A stretch of DNA of 25,866 bases from the NCBI GenBank assembly GCA_963582935.1, contig CAUZSH010000022.1:1-25866 (forward strand), given 5' to 3'. Positions 1 through 8,213 of this stretch are shown one piece after another. The position numbers were made by a program, and so were the translations under genes. How positions within the stretch are numbered: the stretch's first letter is position 1; each line of letters opens with the position of its first letter. The stretch comes from CAUZSH01 sp963582935. Its GTDB lineage: Bacteria; Pseudomonadota; Gammaproteobacteria; Francisellales; Francisellaceae. The notes under the pieces were generated by a model. That model saw nothing but the letters and a program-made list of their open reading frames with translations. It made no database searches and was not told the DNA's origin.

Positions 1-1365
1 TATAGCCGAACCATTAATTCTGCCACGCAACTTAGCCTCAGTAAAAAGTATGAAACGGGAAAACTCACTATAAACCTAAATAATGGCTATCAAAATCTGC
101 AATTCCCAGGGGCATTAAATAGCACAGATGAGCAACAAAACCCTTGGCAAGCAACTAGTGGCAAACAAGATTATGAAACCTATACCGCACAATTAGGCAT
201 AGATTGGCAGCAGGGAATAAATGAAAACTTAGACTTCAGCAATTATGCTGTTTATCGCCAAATGTGGGCAAATGGTGACTACCCAGATCCTAAGTCAGGG
301 CTTGCTTTTACTCAGAACGCTCAACTTTGGAGTACTAGACCTGCTCTTAAAATTTATTCCAAATTTTATGGTAGAGCTCTGAGCACAATTATTGGCGCTG
401 ATTTATCTCACCAAACTTTTAGCCAAAGCACGACTATCCATCATGCAGAACAAAACAATATTGAGCCTTTTTTGCAAAGCGAGCTTAAACTAAATAAACA
501 ATGGAGCTTTGGTGGAGGGGCTCGCTTCGCTTATATTACTACTAATGGCAGTATCACATCTTTCGGATCCACCAAGCCACCTACGTTTAATAATGACATT
601 TATACAACCTATGCCCTGAGCAGTTTTTTACAATATAAATGGACTCGGGCATTTAGCACGGCATTTGAAGTATCACGCGCCTATCAACTGCCCTTTATTG
701 ACCAATCATCCTTAACAGGACAAGGGACTACCACGACAACCTTTGGGTTGAAACCCCAAACTTCAATCAGTTATTCACTGAATAATAGCTATAATACAAA
801 AAGTCTTTCATTGGGATTAGATCTTTATTTTATGAATACAGAAAATCAAATTTACTTTGATCCAACTGCAGTACAGCATAATAAAGGCGCTAATGTTAAT
901 CTAGATCCTACACGCCAATTTGGCGCAATAATAAACGCAAACTATCAACTGTTTACTAGGCTATCATTAGGTGGTAGCACCAGTCTTTTATACAATACCT
1001 TTAGATCTGGATCTCTTGATGGGAAACAAGTACCTGGGCAACCGAACCTGCAAGCTGAAACCCATTTCACTTTAAAGCTTACCGAGCGATTAGACTGGTA
1101 TCTGCAAGAACAATACCACGGTACCCAATATCCTGATAGTGATCTTAAAAATGCTGGTGCGAAGGTTGCCCCTTATTGGCTCACGAATACTGCTCTAAAT
1201 TACCACCTCAATAACTGGCGCATTCAACTTCGTATTAACAACCTATTTAACAAATATTATTATGATTACGTTACTGGTTATTCTGCTGGCAATGCTTTTA
1301 ATTATTCTTATTACCCTGCAGACGGCATTAATGGGCACTTAAGTTTGACCTACACATTTCTATGA
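1..1365 (+). CDS. TonB-dependent outer-membrane receptor, C-terminal part (5' end outside window)
   Basis: The frame is open from base 1 without a start, so this is the last 454 residues of a larger protein. The sequence has the alternating, aromatic-rich strands of a 22-strand outer-membrane beta-barrel. It ends with the usual receptor signature: an NLFNKYYYDYV segment near residue 415 and a final strand LSLTYTFL with a C-terminal hydrophobic pair. Such receptors import iron-siderophores, haem, cobalamin or glycans using energy from TonB-ExbBD. The N-terminal plug and TonB box are not in the window, so the ligand cannot be guessed. The stop overlaps the start of the TonB-like gene by four bases (ATGA), which suggests translational coupling. 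An internal ATG at 262 is not the true start, because barrel-like sequence continues upstream of it. Confidence 0.9.
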   Translation, partial: YSRTINSATQLSLSKKYETGKLTINLNNGYQNLQFPGALNSTDEQQNPWQATSGKQDYETYTAQLGIDWQQGINENLDFSNYAVYRQMWANGDYPDPKSGLAFTQNAQLWSTRPALKIYSKFYGRALSTIIGADLSHQTFSQSTTIHHAEQNNIEPFLQSELKLNKQWSFGGGARFAYITTNGSITSFGSTKPPTFNNDIYTTYALSSFLQYKWTRAFSTAFEVSRAYQLPFIDQSSLTGQGTTTTTFGLKPQTSISYSLNNSYNTKSLSLGLDLYFMNTENQIYFDPTAVQHNKGANVNLDPTRQFGAIINANYQLFTRLSLGGSTSLLYNTFRSGSLDGKQVPGQPNLQAETHFTLKLTERLDWYLQEQYHGTQYPDSDLKNAGAKVAPYWLTNTALNYHLNNWRIQLRINNLFNKYYYDYVTGYSAGNAFNYSYYPADGINGHLSLTYTFL

Positions 1366-2006
1366 AAAATCATCGTGCCGTTCTTATTTCTCTAGCCATT
1401 CATCTTTTTTTGATTGGCATTGCTTTGGGATTTTATTTTTACAATAAAGAGCAAAATCCAATCATTATTAATCTTGAGCAGGCGCATATTGTTCAGGCAA
1501 GTATGATTGCACTTACCCCCACATCAAGACCATCCGAGCAAAAGCAGCCACAGCAAGAAAAGCCCCAAACACCAACCATTAAGACTCCTCCAACACTTTT
1601 AACACATCAATCACTGCCAACACACTCGAAAAAAAGTGAAAAAAAACCTTCCACACAAAAAGCAATAAAAGAGATCACCTCAAAAAATAATCTGACACAA
1701 AACGCGCAGTTAGCACAACAAGAGAACGCCATTACGCAAAAGATACTCAAATCACTCTATCATCAAATATCCACAGCAGTCAGCCAACTTGAAGTTGAGA
1801 ATTCACTAATCATTGAGATAAAAGCAACGCTGCTTCCAGAAGGAAGGCTGATCAATATTTTCATTGACGGTAATAATATTTCACTTCAGACAAAAAGAGA
1901 CGTCTCAGCCGTTTTAGAAAATATTCATATTCCAGAATTCTCTAAAAAATTGACGCATCCTATTAAAATTAAGATTCCCATCCGCATTGAAGATCGCTGG
2001 GATTAG
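1362..2006 (+). CDS. TonB-like energy transducer
   Basis: A 214-residue protein with classic TonB architecture. It has a short basic N-terminus, one uncleaved membrane anchor (about residues 7-27), a Pro/Gln/Lys-rich periplasmic spacer (about 50-110) and a compact C-terminal domain (about 125-214). TonB couples the proton-motive force from ExbB-ExbD to outer-membrane receptors. The C-terminal domain reads as TonB-like (a strand ending LPEGRLINIFIDG, then a helix containing RDVSAVLENIHIPEF). It lacks the canonical YP motif at the domain start, so it may be a divergent TonB or TolA-like protein. It overlaps the receptor stop by four bases and is probably dedicated to that receptor. No exbB or exbD lies downstream. 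The gene ends tail to tail with the aminotransferase, sharing four bases. Confidence 0.75.
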   Translation: MKNHRAVLISLAIHLFLIGIALGFYFYNKEQNPIIINLEQAHIVQASMIALTPTSRPSEQKQPQQEKPQTPTIKTPPTLLTHQSLPTHSKKSEKKPSTQKAIKEITSKNNLTQNAQLAQQENAITQKILKSLYHQISTAVSQLEVENSLIIEIKATLLPEGRLINIFIDGNNISLQTKRDVSAVLENIHIPEFSKKLTHPIKIKIPIRIEDRWD

Positions 2007-3244
2007 GCTTCCAACGTGACAATTTTAGTCACCACTGAAAGCACTTCCATTGCCTGTTTTATTTCGGCCACAGAAGGTAATGAAGGCGCTATTCGAATAT
2101 TGCTATCATAAGGATCTTTACCGTATGGAAAAGTGGCTCCTGCTTTCGTTAACTTCACACCGGCATCCGCTGCCATTTTAACAATTTTAGCTGCACAGCC
2201 AGGTTGCGTATCAAAACTGATGAAATAGCCACCATTAGGTTTATTCCATGTAGCATATTGGCTATCTTTGCCTAACTCACGAGTCAATACTGCATCCACC
2301 TCATTAAACTTAGGGGACAATATCGCCGCATGTTTATCCATTAATTGATGCAATCCTTCTGCGTTTTTAAGAAAGTTTATATGTCTTAATTGATTGATCT
2401 TATCATAGCCAATAGTTTGATTTGCCATTTGCTTGGTGAACCATACAACATTTTTATAACTACTCACAAACACAGAAACCCCACCACCCGCAAAAGTAAT
2501 TTTCGACGTGGAGGCAAACATAAAAACACGATCTGTCGTGCCATACTTTTTACATGCCGCGAAAATATTTGCAAGCTTGTCATGTTTGGAAGTTAAATGG
2601 TGTACCGCATAAGCATTATCCCAAAATATTCTAAAGTCAGGGGCAGCCGTTCTCATTTTTGACAAACGTGAAACGGTTTCATCTGAATAGGTTTCACCTG
2701 TAGGATTACTATATTTAGGTACGCACCACATCCCTTTAATCAAAGGGTCATTTGCCACCAGCTCTTCAACCATATCCATATCTGGGCCAGAACCAATCAT
2801 TGGAACATTTATCATTTCTATCTCTAAAGATTGACAAATATTAAAATGTCGGTCATATCCTGGAACGGGGCACAAGAATTTCACTTTATTGCTTTTTCCC
2901 CAAGGCAACACATCTCCAGGTAGAGGATGCAATATGGCCCTGACAACCGCATCATACATCAAATTTAAAGATGAGTTTCCACCCACCACAATTTGATCTG
3001 CATCCACATCAAGCACATCAGCAAACAAACGCCTCATTTCAGGCAAGCCTGATAGCAGGGCTGGAACACTATAATTACGATAGTCTTTGGCACCCTTGCC
3101 AAAATCCTCCGCTGAAACGTCATTCAATAACGCCATAGACAGGTCAAGCTGCTCAGAGGAAGGCTTGCCTCTGGTCATATCTAAATTTAGATTCGCTTGT
3201 AAATAAGTTTGGTATTGTTCTTTTAATTTCGTTAATTCTGACAT
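2003..3244 (-). CDS. PLP-dependent aminotransferase (aspartate aminotransferase, PF12897 type)
   Basis: A 413-residue fold-type I aminotransferase. The N-terminal LNLDMTRGKPSSEQLDLS segment (residues 19-36) is typical of the PF12897 family, related to the Corynebacterium aspartate aminotransferase. These enzymes exchange amino groups between aspartate and 2-oxoglutarate or related acids using pyridoxal phosphate. Visible PLP-site residues are N180 in SNPTGE, D209 in WDNAYA, Y212, and the Schiff-base lysine K248 in STSKITFAGGG. Length and motifs look complete. The ATG is preceded by AAGGA eight bases upstream. It lies 14 bases after the RipA-like gene, so it is probably the last gene of tsaC-ripA-like-aminotransferase. 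Substrate preference is inferred from the family only. Confidence 0.9.
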   Translation of the reverse strand: MSELTKLKEQYQTYLQANLNLDMTRGKPSSEQLDLSMALLNDVSAEDFGKGAKDYRNYSVPALLSGLPEMRRLFADVLDVDADQIVVGGNSSLNLMYDAVVRAILHPLPGDVLPWGKSNKVKFLCPVPGYDRHFNICQSLEIEMINVPMIGSGPDMDMVEELVANDPLIKGMWCVPKYSNPTGETYSDETVSRLSKMRTAAPDFRIFWDNAYAVHHLTSKHDKLANIFAACKKYGTTDRVFMFASTSKITFAGGGVSVFVSSYKNVVWFTKQMANQTIGYDKINQLRHINFLKNAEGLHQLMDKHAAILSPKFNEVDAVLTRELGKDSQYATWNKPNGGYFISFDTQPGCAAKIVKMAADAGVKLTKAGATFPYGKDPYDSNIRIAPSLPSVAEIKQAMEVLSVVTKIVTLEA

Positions 3245-3258
3245 GAGTTATTTCCTTA

Positions 3259-3780
3259 TTAACCCCAAGGTGGTGAAACCAATAGATAGATATATATTGC
3301 GCTGTATAATAACGCAAAAATATAGGGCATGTAAACTTCCATTCTTTTTAATGGATTTTGTGCACCTTTTCGCTGAATCGCATCTTGCTCTGCTCTCCAT
3401 ATCGGGCTTGATGGTAAGCGCTTTTCAAGCTCTCCAATCACTTTATCTTTAATGGTCACCATATGTCTAAAATATCGTACAAGGCGCTGCCAACAATAAC
3501 AGATAGCAATCAATCCTAAAAATGGCATTAACATCAATACCATCGAAAGCTCGCTGGTTGTTCGGCTTAATCCCAATGCCATCAAACTGATAATAAGAAT
3601 ATTGACGATTAGGAAAAATAAATTTATTAACGTTCGTCGAAAGTTTGCACGATCCGCCATTTCCACATAAAGCTTATATTGTTCCATTAACAATGTGCTA
3701 TATTGGTCATTGGAAAAATGATCTTCATCTTCATTCCAAAACTCTGATATTTCAATATCTTCAAACCTCATCTTCGCCAC
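3259..3780 (-). CDS. RipA-like inner-membrane protein
   Basis: A 173-residue protein with a charged cytoplasmic N-terminus, the segment MEQYKLYVEMADRANFRR (residues 32-49), hydrophobic segments at about 50-71, 78-97 and 150-168, and a cytoplasmic stretch between the second and third. From memory, this pattern (YKLYVEMADR followed directly by membrane helices) matches the RipA family. RipA is a Francisella cytoplasmic-membrane protein needed for growth inside host cells and reported to form octamers; its molecular role is unclear. The start is GTG, chosen because AGGAG lies seven bases upstream; the next in-frame ATG (residue 4) is spaced too far from it. The gene sits between tsaC and the aminotransferase in the same direction. 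Family assignment is by eye only. Confidence 0.65.
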   Translation of the reverse strand: MAKMRFEDIEISEFWNEDEDHFSNDQYSTLLMEQYKLYVEMADRANFRRTLINLFFLIVNILIISLMALGLSRTTSELSMVLMLMPFLGLIAICYCWQRLVRYFRHMVTIKDKVIGELEKRLPSSPIWRAEQDAIQRKGAQNPLKRMEVYMPYIFALLYSAIYIYLLVSPPWG

Positions 3781-3786
3781 TTTCAG

Positions 3787-3791
3787 CTCCT
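3787..3791 (-). promoter_or_regulatory. Ribosome-binding site deciding a GTG start
   Basis: AGGAG, read on the minus strand, stands six to seven bases before the GTG at 3780. This favours GTG over the ATG nine bases further in as the start of the RipA-like gene. Confidence 0.65.
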
Positions 3792-3861
3792 ATATTCATA
3801 TCTAACTTATTTATCTTAGACAGAAACCGGTAAAACGTCTACTTATACCTACCGAATAAGA

Positions 3862-4422
3862 TTATGCTCGCAACACCTGACCAGAAAGCAATTCTATTAT
3901 TTTACTCGGTGGGTTATCATTCATGATTTCACCCTCGTAAATATAGTCAATGCCAACAGGAAAATACTGGTTCACCTGAGATGAATCCTTAGCGGGTTGC
4001 GCATTCGCTATGTTTGCGCTGGTGGAAATAATGGCTTCTCCAAGCGTATTACAAATATCTTTCAAAAATGGATCAGAAGTAAGGCGAATTGCAATTGTAT
4101 CACGCCCCCCCGTTAATAACTTAGGCGCATCATTAGAAGCTGGCACCACCCAAGTGATGACTTTTTTTTGTGGTATCGTAATCATCTCAATATGTTGCGA
4201 TGTCAAAAAACTATTGTCCACATAACGCGCAAGCTGTGTCCAACTGCCTCCCAAAAGAATGAGTCCTTTTGTTGCACTACGTTGCTTGAGCTTAAGCAGT
4301 TTTTTCATACAGGTCTTATCAACCCGACAACTCAACCCAAACACGGACTCCGTTGGCAATGCAACAATTTTACCTTGCCTTAAATAATGGATTGTCTCCT
4401 GCAGCTTAACTGATAACGTCAT
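3862..4422 (-). CDS. tsaC: L-threonylcarbamoyladenylate synthase TsaC (YrdC/Sua5 family)
   Basis: A 186-residue YrdC-domain protein, close to the roughly 190 residues of the short TsaC type. It makes threonylcarbamoyl-AMP from threonine, bicarbonate and ATP, the first step of t6A37 modification of ANN-decoding tRNAs in the cytoplasm. Visible family features are the ALPTESVFGL strand (21-30), the KxR substrate motif K46-Q-R48 followed by TKGLIL, and the STSAN motif (133-137). No Sua5 C-terminal domain is present. No clear ribosome-binding site precedes the ATG, so the start is set by the match to family length. It heads a likely operon with the RipA-like and aminotransferase genes and is divergent from the MFS gene at 4559. 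Confidence 0.92.
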   Translation of the reverse strand: MTLSVKLQETIHYLRQGKIVALPTESVFGLSCRVDKTCMKKLLKLKQRSATKGLILLGGSWTQLARYVDNSFLTSQHIEMITIPQKKVITWVVPASNDAPKLLTGGRDTIAIRLTSDPFLKDICNTLGEAIISTSANIANAQPAKDSSQVNQYFPVGIDYIYEGEIMNDNPPSKIIELLSGQVLRA

Positions 4423-4460
4423 TGAGGATTTATGTCTCGAACTTATGGATAACTTGTATT

Positions 4461-4489
4461 ATTCTACCAAATTTACTCGGGGTTTTTAA
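4461..4489 (-). promoter_or_regulatory. Putative sigma-70 promoter for tsaC
   Basis: On the minus strand, TTAAAA (-35, 4484-4489) and TAGAAT (-10, 4461-4466) are separated by 17 bases. A TG one base before the -10 makes it an extended -10. It lies about 40 bases before the tsaC start and back to back with the MFS promoter. Confidence 0.4.
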
Positions 4490-4494
4490 TATCA

Positions 4495-4523
4495 TTGACT
4501 TTATTTACCTATAATTGTTTAAT
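4495..4523 (+). promoter_or_regulatory. Putative sigma-70 promoter for the MFS gene
   Basis: TTGACT (-35, 4495-4500) and TTTAAT (-10, 4518-4523) are separated by 17 bases, each matching five of six consensus bases. A perfect TATAAT at 4510-4515 lies between them but has no well-spaced -35. The pair is about 35 bases before the start at 4559. Confidence 0.5.
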
Positions 4524-4558
4524 GTCCACTCAAATTTAATACAAAAGGGACTTGATCC

Positions 4559-5839
4559 ATGAGACAGGTATCCAGCAATCAAATGCCTCCGCCATCGCAA
4601 ACCATGCGAGGACTTTGGCCAACATACAGCATTATATTCGCTTCAGAATTTATTATGGGGATGTTCGCGCCCATGTTGACGCTGATCTTTTTTGATCATT
4701 CCTCAAGCTTATTCCACACATCTAGCGCCTTAAGTGATCGAAGTTTTTGGTATGGTATCACCATTATGCTCACCCAAATTTGTGCCGTCTTCGCAAATCT
4801 AACCCTTAGCGCGTTATCTGATGTGATCGGCAGAAAAAAAGGATTATTGATTACTTTTACGGGCTTTGTTTTTCAAGCTGCCGCTTGTTTAATCGCCCTC
4901 ATCAGTGGACACCTGTTATTATTTATTGTCGCCATCGCTATTTCCTATCTGACTTATGCCAGCAGACCCATTGCCACTGCAGCAATCATCGACAACACAA
5001 GCATCGACAAACGCTTTTTATATATCGGACTCATTCAGCTCTTTACTGGAACGGGATACATATTAGGACCATTTTTATCTGGCCATATCGCGAACATCTC
5101 TATTTTAAGCACTCCTTTTTCAACCCCTTACCTCGTTGCTTTAGCTGTAGCCGTTCTATTTATTTTCCTAATAATATTTCTCTATAAAGAAAAGTCCCCG
5201 CTCAAAGCACGCCATAATAAATATACCAAACAAGATATTTTGGCTCTATTAAAAAATAAAAAAATACTCATTCTCACCTTGCTATTAGTGCTTAATCAAC
5301 TTGCATGGGGAACTTACTTCTTATTTATACCTGTTATTGGAAAAAACGTTTTTGATTTTAGCCCCTCTGATGTGGGCATGGTATTTAGCCTTATTGGGGT
5401 CAGCCTTGTTTGTGCTTCAGTTATTATAATTCCCATCATGCAGCGGTTATTTTCATACAAAAACATTTACCTCATCGGTGCAATATTTTTTATTGCAGGC
5501 ATCTTTCTATCGCTCTTGTCATCAAGCTTTCCTAATCACCATCTATCAAAAATACTTTTTTGGATCAGCCTATTCCCAACGGTTTCAGGTGATGTCGTCA
5601 TCTTTACGATGTTAACGGTTTTATTTTCTCAATCAGCACCTGCTAATTTTCGAGGGCTTATTAATGGCGTCATATATACAGTTGCCGCTGGTGTCACTTG
5701 GGGAGTTGCAGGGATTATTGGAGGATTGTTGACAGGGCTACAAGCAAACGCATCACTGTATATCTCCGTTTTTGCTTCCATCACGATGCTCATCGCCTCC
5801 TTAACTTATGCGCGCCATTTCTTTAAGCGGTCTTTTTGA
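4559..5839 (+). CDS. MFS transporter, drug-efflux-like
   Basis: A 426-residue membrane protein with about twelve hydrophobic segments in two halves split by a basic central loop (about residues 215-235, rich in Lys/Arg). The MFS motif A is visible in the loop after helix 2 as LSALSDVIGRKKG (83-95), and motif-C-like glycines lie near 158-168 (GTGYILGPFLSG). The overall pattern resembles the 12-helix Tet/multidrug type of proton-coupled exporters, but no substrate can be read from the sequence. The ATG has GGG about nine bases upstream, a modest ribosome-binding site. The last 17 bases overlap the 3' end of the convergent Bcr/CflA gene. Confidence 0.85.
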   Translation: MRQVSSNQMPPPSQTMRGLWPTYSIIFASEFIMGMFAPMLTLIFFDHSSSLFHTSSALSDRSFWYGITIMLTQICAVFANLTLSALSDVIGRKKGLLITFTGFVFQAAACLIALISGHLLLFIVAIAISYLTYASRPIATAAIIDNTSIDKRFLYIGLIQLFTGTGYILGPFLSGHIANISILSTPFSTPYLVALAVAVLFIFLIIFLYKEKSPLKARHNKYTKQDILALLKNKKILILTLLLVLNQLAWGTYFLFIPVIGKNVFDFSPSDVGMVFSLIGVSLVCASVIIIPIMQRLFSYKNIYLIGAIFFIAGIFLSLLSSSFPNHHLSKILFWISLFPTVSGDVVIFTMLTVLFSQSAPANFRGLINGVIYTVAAGVTWGVAGIIGGLLTGLQANASLYISVFASITMLIASLTYARHFFKRSF

Positions 5840-7019
5840 GGTAAAAGACATACCCTAAAATAGTCGTTAAGCCAATCACCGATAATATTGCAAAACAAAC
5901 TGGCATGGTAAACACCCGACCAAGATCAATAAATGTGGCAATCGCTGTTACCAGCGATGCCATACCCATTTGAAAAAAGCCCATCATCGCCGCCGCAGAG
6001 CCCGCATTTTTATCAAATGATGCTAGCGCCTTGGCGGTAGCAATAGGAATTTCAAAAGCAATCCCTATAAAAATAATAACCATGGGGATAAGTAGTCCCC
6101 AAATATTAACATAATCAAGTGCCATTAATACCCACAAAAGAATTGAACCTGCCAAGATAATCAACATACCAAAAACTAATATCCAGTTCTCATTTACAAC
6201 AGAGCAAAGCATAGTACAAAACAGAGAGCCCAGCATAAAAGCAAAAACAATGCCCACAGCAATCACCAGAAACCATTTCTCATCTAGTTTCATCACATTA
6301 ATCAAAAGGCCTGGCGCTTCAACCAAACTACCATATACCATCCCGACACTAATCCCAAGAAGTAGCAAATATACCAAGTAACCCGAACACTTAAATAATG
6401 AAAAGTAGGTTATCACCAGTTTAATCGGGTGAATGGCATGGCGGTTTTTAATTTTTATCGTTTCTGGGAAAAGCCAATAAACAGAAAGCAATACAATAAT
6501 AGATAAAACGAGTAAAACCAAAAAATTCATATGCCAATTTGAGTAATGCGCAATAAAAGTACCGACAACCGGTCCAATACCTGGCGCAATGGCAAAAGCA
6601 ATATTCATCTTAGCAAAAACTTTACCTTGCTCGCTCGCAGGAAAAGCATCTCGGACTGCTGCACTTGAAATAACCGCGCCAGCACAAGCACCTAACCCCT
6701 GAACAAGACGCCCAAAAATCAGCATATCGACATTTATGCTTAACATACAAATCAATGACCCAATAACAAAAGCGAACGCTCCTACCAACATAATTGGGCG
6801 ACGGCCATAACGATCCGACAACGGGCCATAGATTAACTGGCTAACCGCATAACCAAAAAGGTAGGATGTCATGGTTAACTGAACATCACTATATGCGGCA
6901 GCTAAATCTTTCGCAATATCGGGCAAAGAGGGAGTATAGAGCGTATCCCCAAAAGGCCCTACTGAAATCATCAGCACTAATATAAACAAAGAAGGAATGG
7001 CTAAACGAGCTTTACTCAC
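5823..7019 (-). CDS. Bcr/CflA-family multidrug efflux MFS transporter
   Basis: A 398-residue, 12-helix MFS protein. The first loop DTLYTPSLPDIAKDL (25-39), motif A GPLSDRYGRRP (65-75) and motif C APGIGPVVGTFI after helix 4 are typical of the Bcr/CflA proton-drug antiporters (bicyclomycin, chloramphenicol, florfenicol and others). The start is GTG, supported by an AAGGGGGGG run ending four bases before it and starting at the bamB stop codon. It lies 11 bases after bamB and is therefore the last gene of nhaA-yfgM-bamB-mfs. The 3' end overlaps the convergent MFS gene by 17 bases. The actual drug or metabolite is unknown. Confidence 0.88.
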   Translation of the reverse strand: MSKARLAIPSLFILVLMISVGPFGDTLYTPSLPDIAKDLAAAYSDVQLTMTSYLFGYAVSQLIYGPLSDRYGRRPIMLVGAFAFVIGSLICMLSINVDMLIFGRLVQGLGACAGAVISSAAVRDAFPASEQGKVFAKMNIAFAIAPGIGPVVGTFIAHYSNWHMNFLVLLVLSIIVLLSVYWLFPETIKIKNRHAIHPIKLVITYFSLFKCSGYLVYLLLLGISVGMVYGSLVEAPGLLINVMKLDEKWFLVIAVGIVFAFMLGSLFCTMLCSVVNENWILVFGMLIILAGSILLWVLMALDYVNIWGLLIPMVIIFIGIAFEIPIATAKALASFDKNAGSAAAMMGFFQMGMASLVTAIATFIDLGRVFTMPVCFAILSVIGLTTILGYVFYLKKTA

Positions 7020-7023
7020 TCGA

Positions 7024-7030
7024 CCCCCCC
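7024..7030 (-). promoter_or_regulatory. G-run ribosome-binding site deciding a GTG start
   Basis: Seven consecutive G on the minus strand, directly after the bamB stop codon TAA, stand four bases before the GTG start of the Bcr/CflA gene. This is the only plausible Shine-Dalgarno site nearby and supports translation coupled to bamB. Confidence 0.55.
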
Positions 7031-8197
7031 TTAGCTGGTTAAAGGTCTAACTTTCAGGGCGACCAAAGATCCACTGTTGGTTTGCACAATAAGTTCACCT
7101 TCGTTTGTCATTGGCATGCCGCGAATACCATCGCCACCAACTTTAATTCGATCAGCGTATTTTCCTGAGTCACGATCGAAGAAATGTACATATCCTTCAA
7201 AATCTGCAACGGCGACATAATCCCCAATCACGGCAGGTCCCGTCACGGAACGACCTTCTAACAATTTCTGTTTCCAAAGCGTATCACCTGTCTGTTTATC
7301 TAATGCCATCACATAGCCATCTGCATTCGTCACATACAGTCTAGTTGAAGTCACTGAGAAATTTGTATACGTTGAGAATTTTTTTATCCAAACATCTTTT
7401 CCAGAGGCTAAATTCATCGCAACCAAATTCCCTTGGTATGTTGCTATATATAAGACTCCATCAGAAATAACTGGGTTTGCCTCAATATCCACCATTCTTG
7501 AAATTTCTGAACCACCTGATGGTAGCGCCACAGGTCTATCCCATAACTTTTCACCACTGGATAAATTAAAAGCCCATAACTCGCCATCATCAAAACCAAC
7601 AAAGACGGTGTCGCCACTAACCAAAGGCGTGCTATTCCCAACCAAAATCAGCGAAGGAGTAGAAACATTTTGTGTCCACTCTTGGGCACCAGTTTCCGCA
7701 TTGTAAGCCGTAATCGTGCCATCATGGGTATAGGCAATCACTTTGCCTTTTGAATACGCCACACTCGAAAAAAGTGAGCTGGCTAAGTCTGTTTTCCAAA
7801 CTTCTTTGCCTGTTTTACGATCTAATGCAAAAAGTTTTCCATATATCGAGCCCACAAACACTTTGTCTTGACTGACCACAGGTATCGCACTGAGAGATGC
7901 ATCCAATTTAGTAGACCAAATCGTATTACCCGTTTTTGTATCTGTGGCATAAACGCGACCATTAAAACTAACTGTATAGGCAACATTATCTGAAATCGCC
8001 GGCGCTAACGTAAGATATTCACCGTCCGCACCACTCCCAATACCATTTGACCAAACGGTTGCAATTTGAGCGCTTGGCGTAAATGGCTTTAATTCAGCCG
8101 GTGGTTTAATATTACTTTTGCCTCCACATCCCGCGAGTACGGCAACGGTTACGGCAAGGAAAACACCCTGTATCAATAACTTTTGAACTTTTCTCAT
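7031..8197 (-). CDS. bamB: Outer-membrane protein assembly factor BamB
   Basis: A 388-residue lipoprotein. The signal peptide ends in the lipobox LAGC, with lipidated Cys24 followed by Gly-Gly. The mature part is a PQQ-type beta-propeller: repeats ending in G-x-x-x-W are easy to see (GNTIWSTKL, GKEVWKTDL, GAQEWTQNV, GEKLWDRPV, GKDVWIKKF, GDTLWKQKL). BamB binds POTRA domains of BamA at the periplasmic face of the outer membrane and speeds up insertion of beta-barrel proteins such as porins and TonB receptors. Length is close to the E. coli protein (392). AAGGA six bases before the ATG is a good ribosome-binding site. It follows yfgM by 16 bases, the same partnership as in E. coli. Confidence 0.96.
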   Translation of the reverse strand: MRKVQKLLIQGVFLAVTVAVLAGCGGKSNIKPPAELKPFTPSAQIATVWSNGIGSGADGEYLTLAPAISDNVAYTVSFNGRVYATDTKTGNTIWSTKLDASLSAIPVVSQDKVFVGSIYGKLFALDRKTGKEVWKTDLASSLFSSVAYSKGKVIAYTHDGTITAYNAETGAQEWTQNVSTPSLILVGNSTPLVSGDTVFVGFDDGELWAFNLSSGEKLWDRPVALPSGGSEISRMVDIEANPVISDGVLYIATYQGNLVAMNLASGKDVWIKKFSTYTNFSVTSTRLYVTNADGYVMALDKQTGDTLWKQKLLEGRSVTGPAVIGDYVAVADFEGYVHFFDRDSGKYADRIKVGGDGIRGMPMTNEGELIVQTNSGSLVALKVRPLTS

Positions 8198-8213
8198 TAC
8201 TGGTCCTTCTCTT

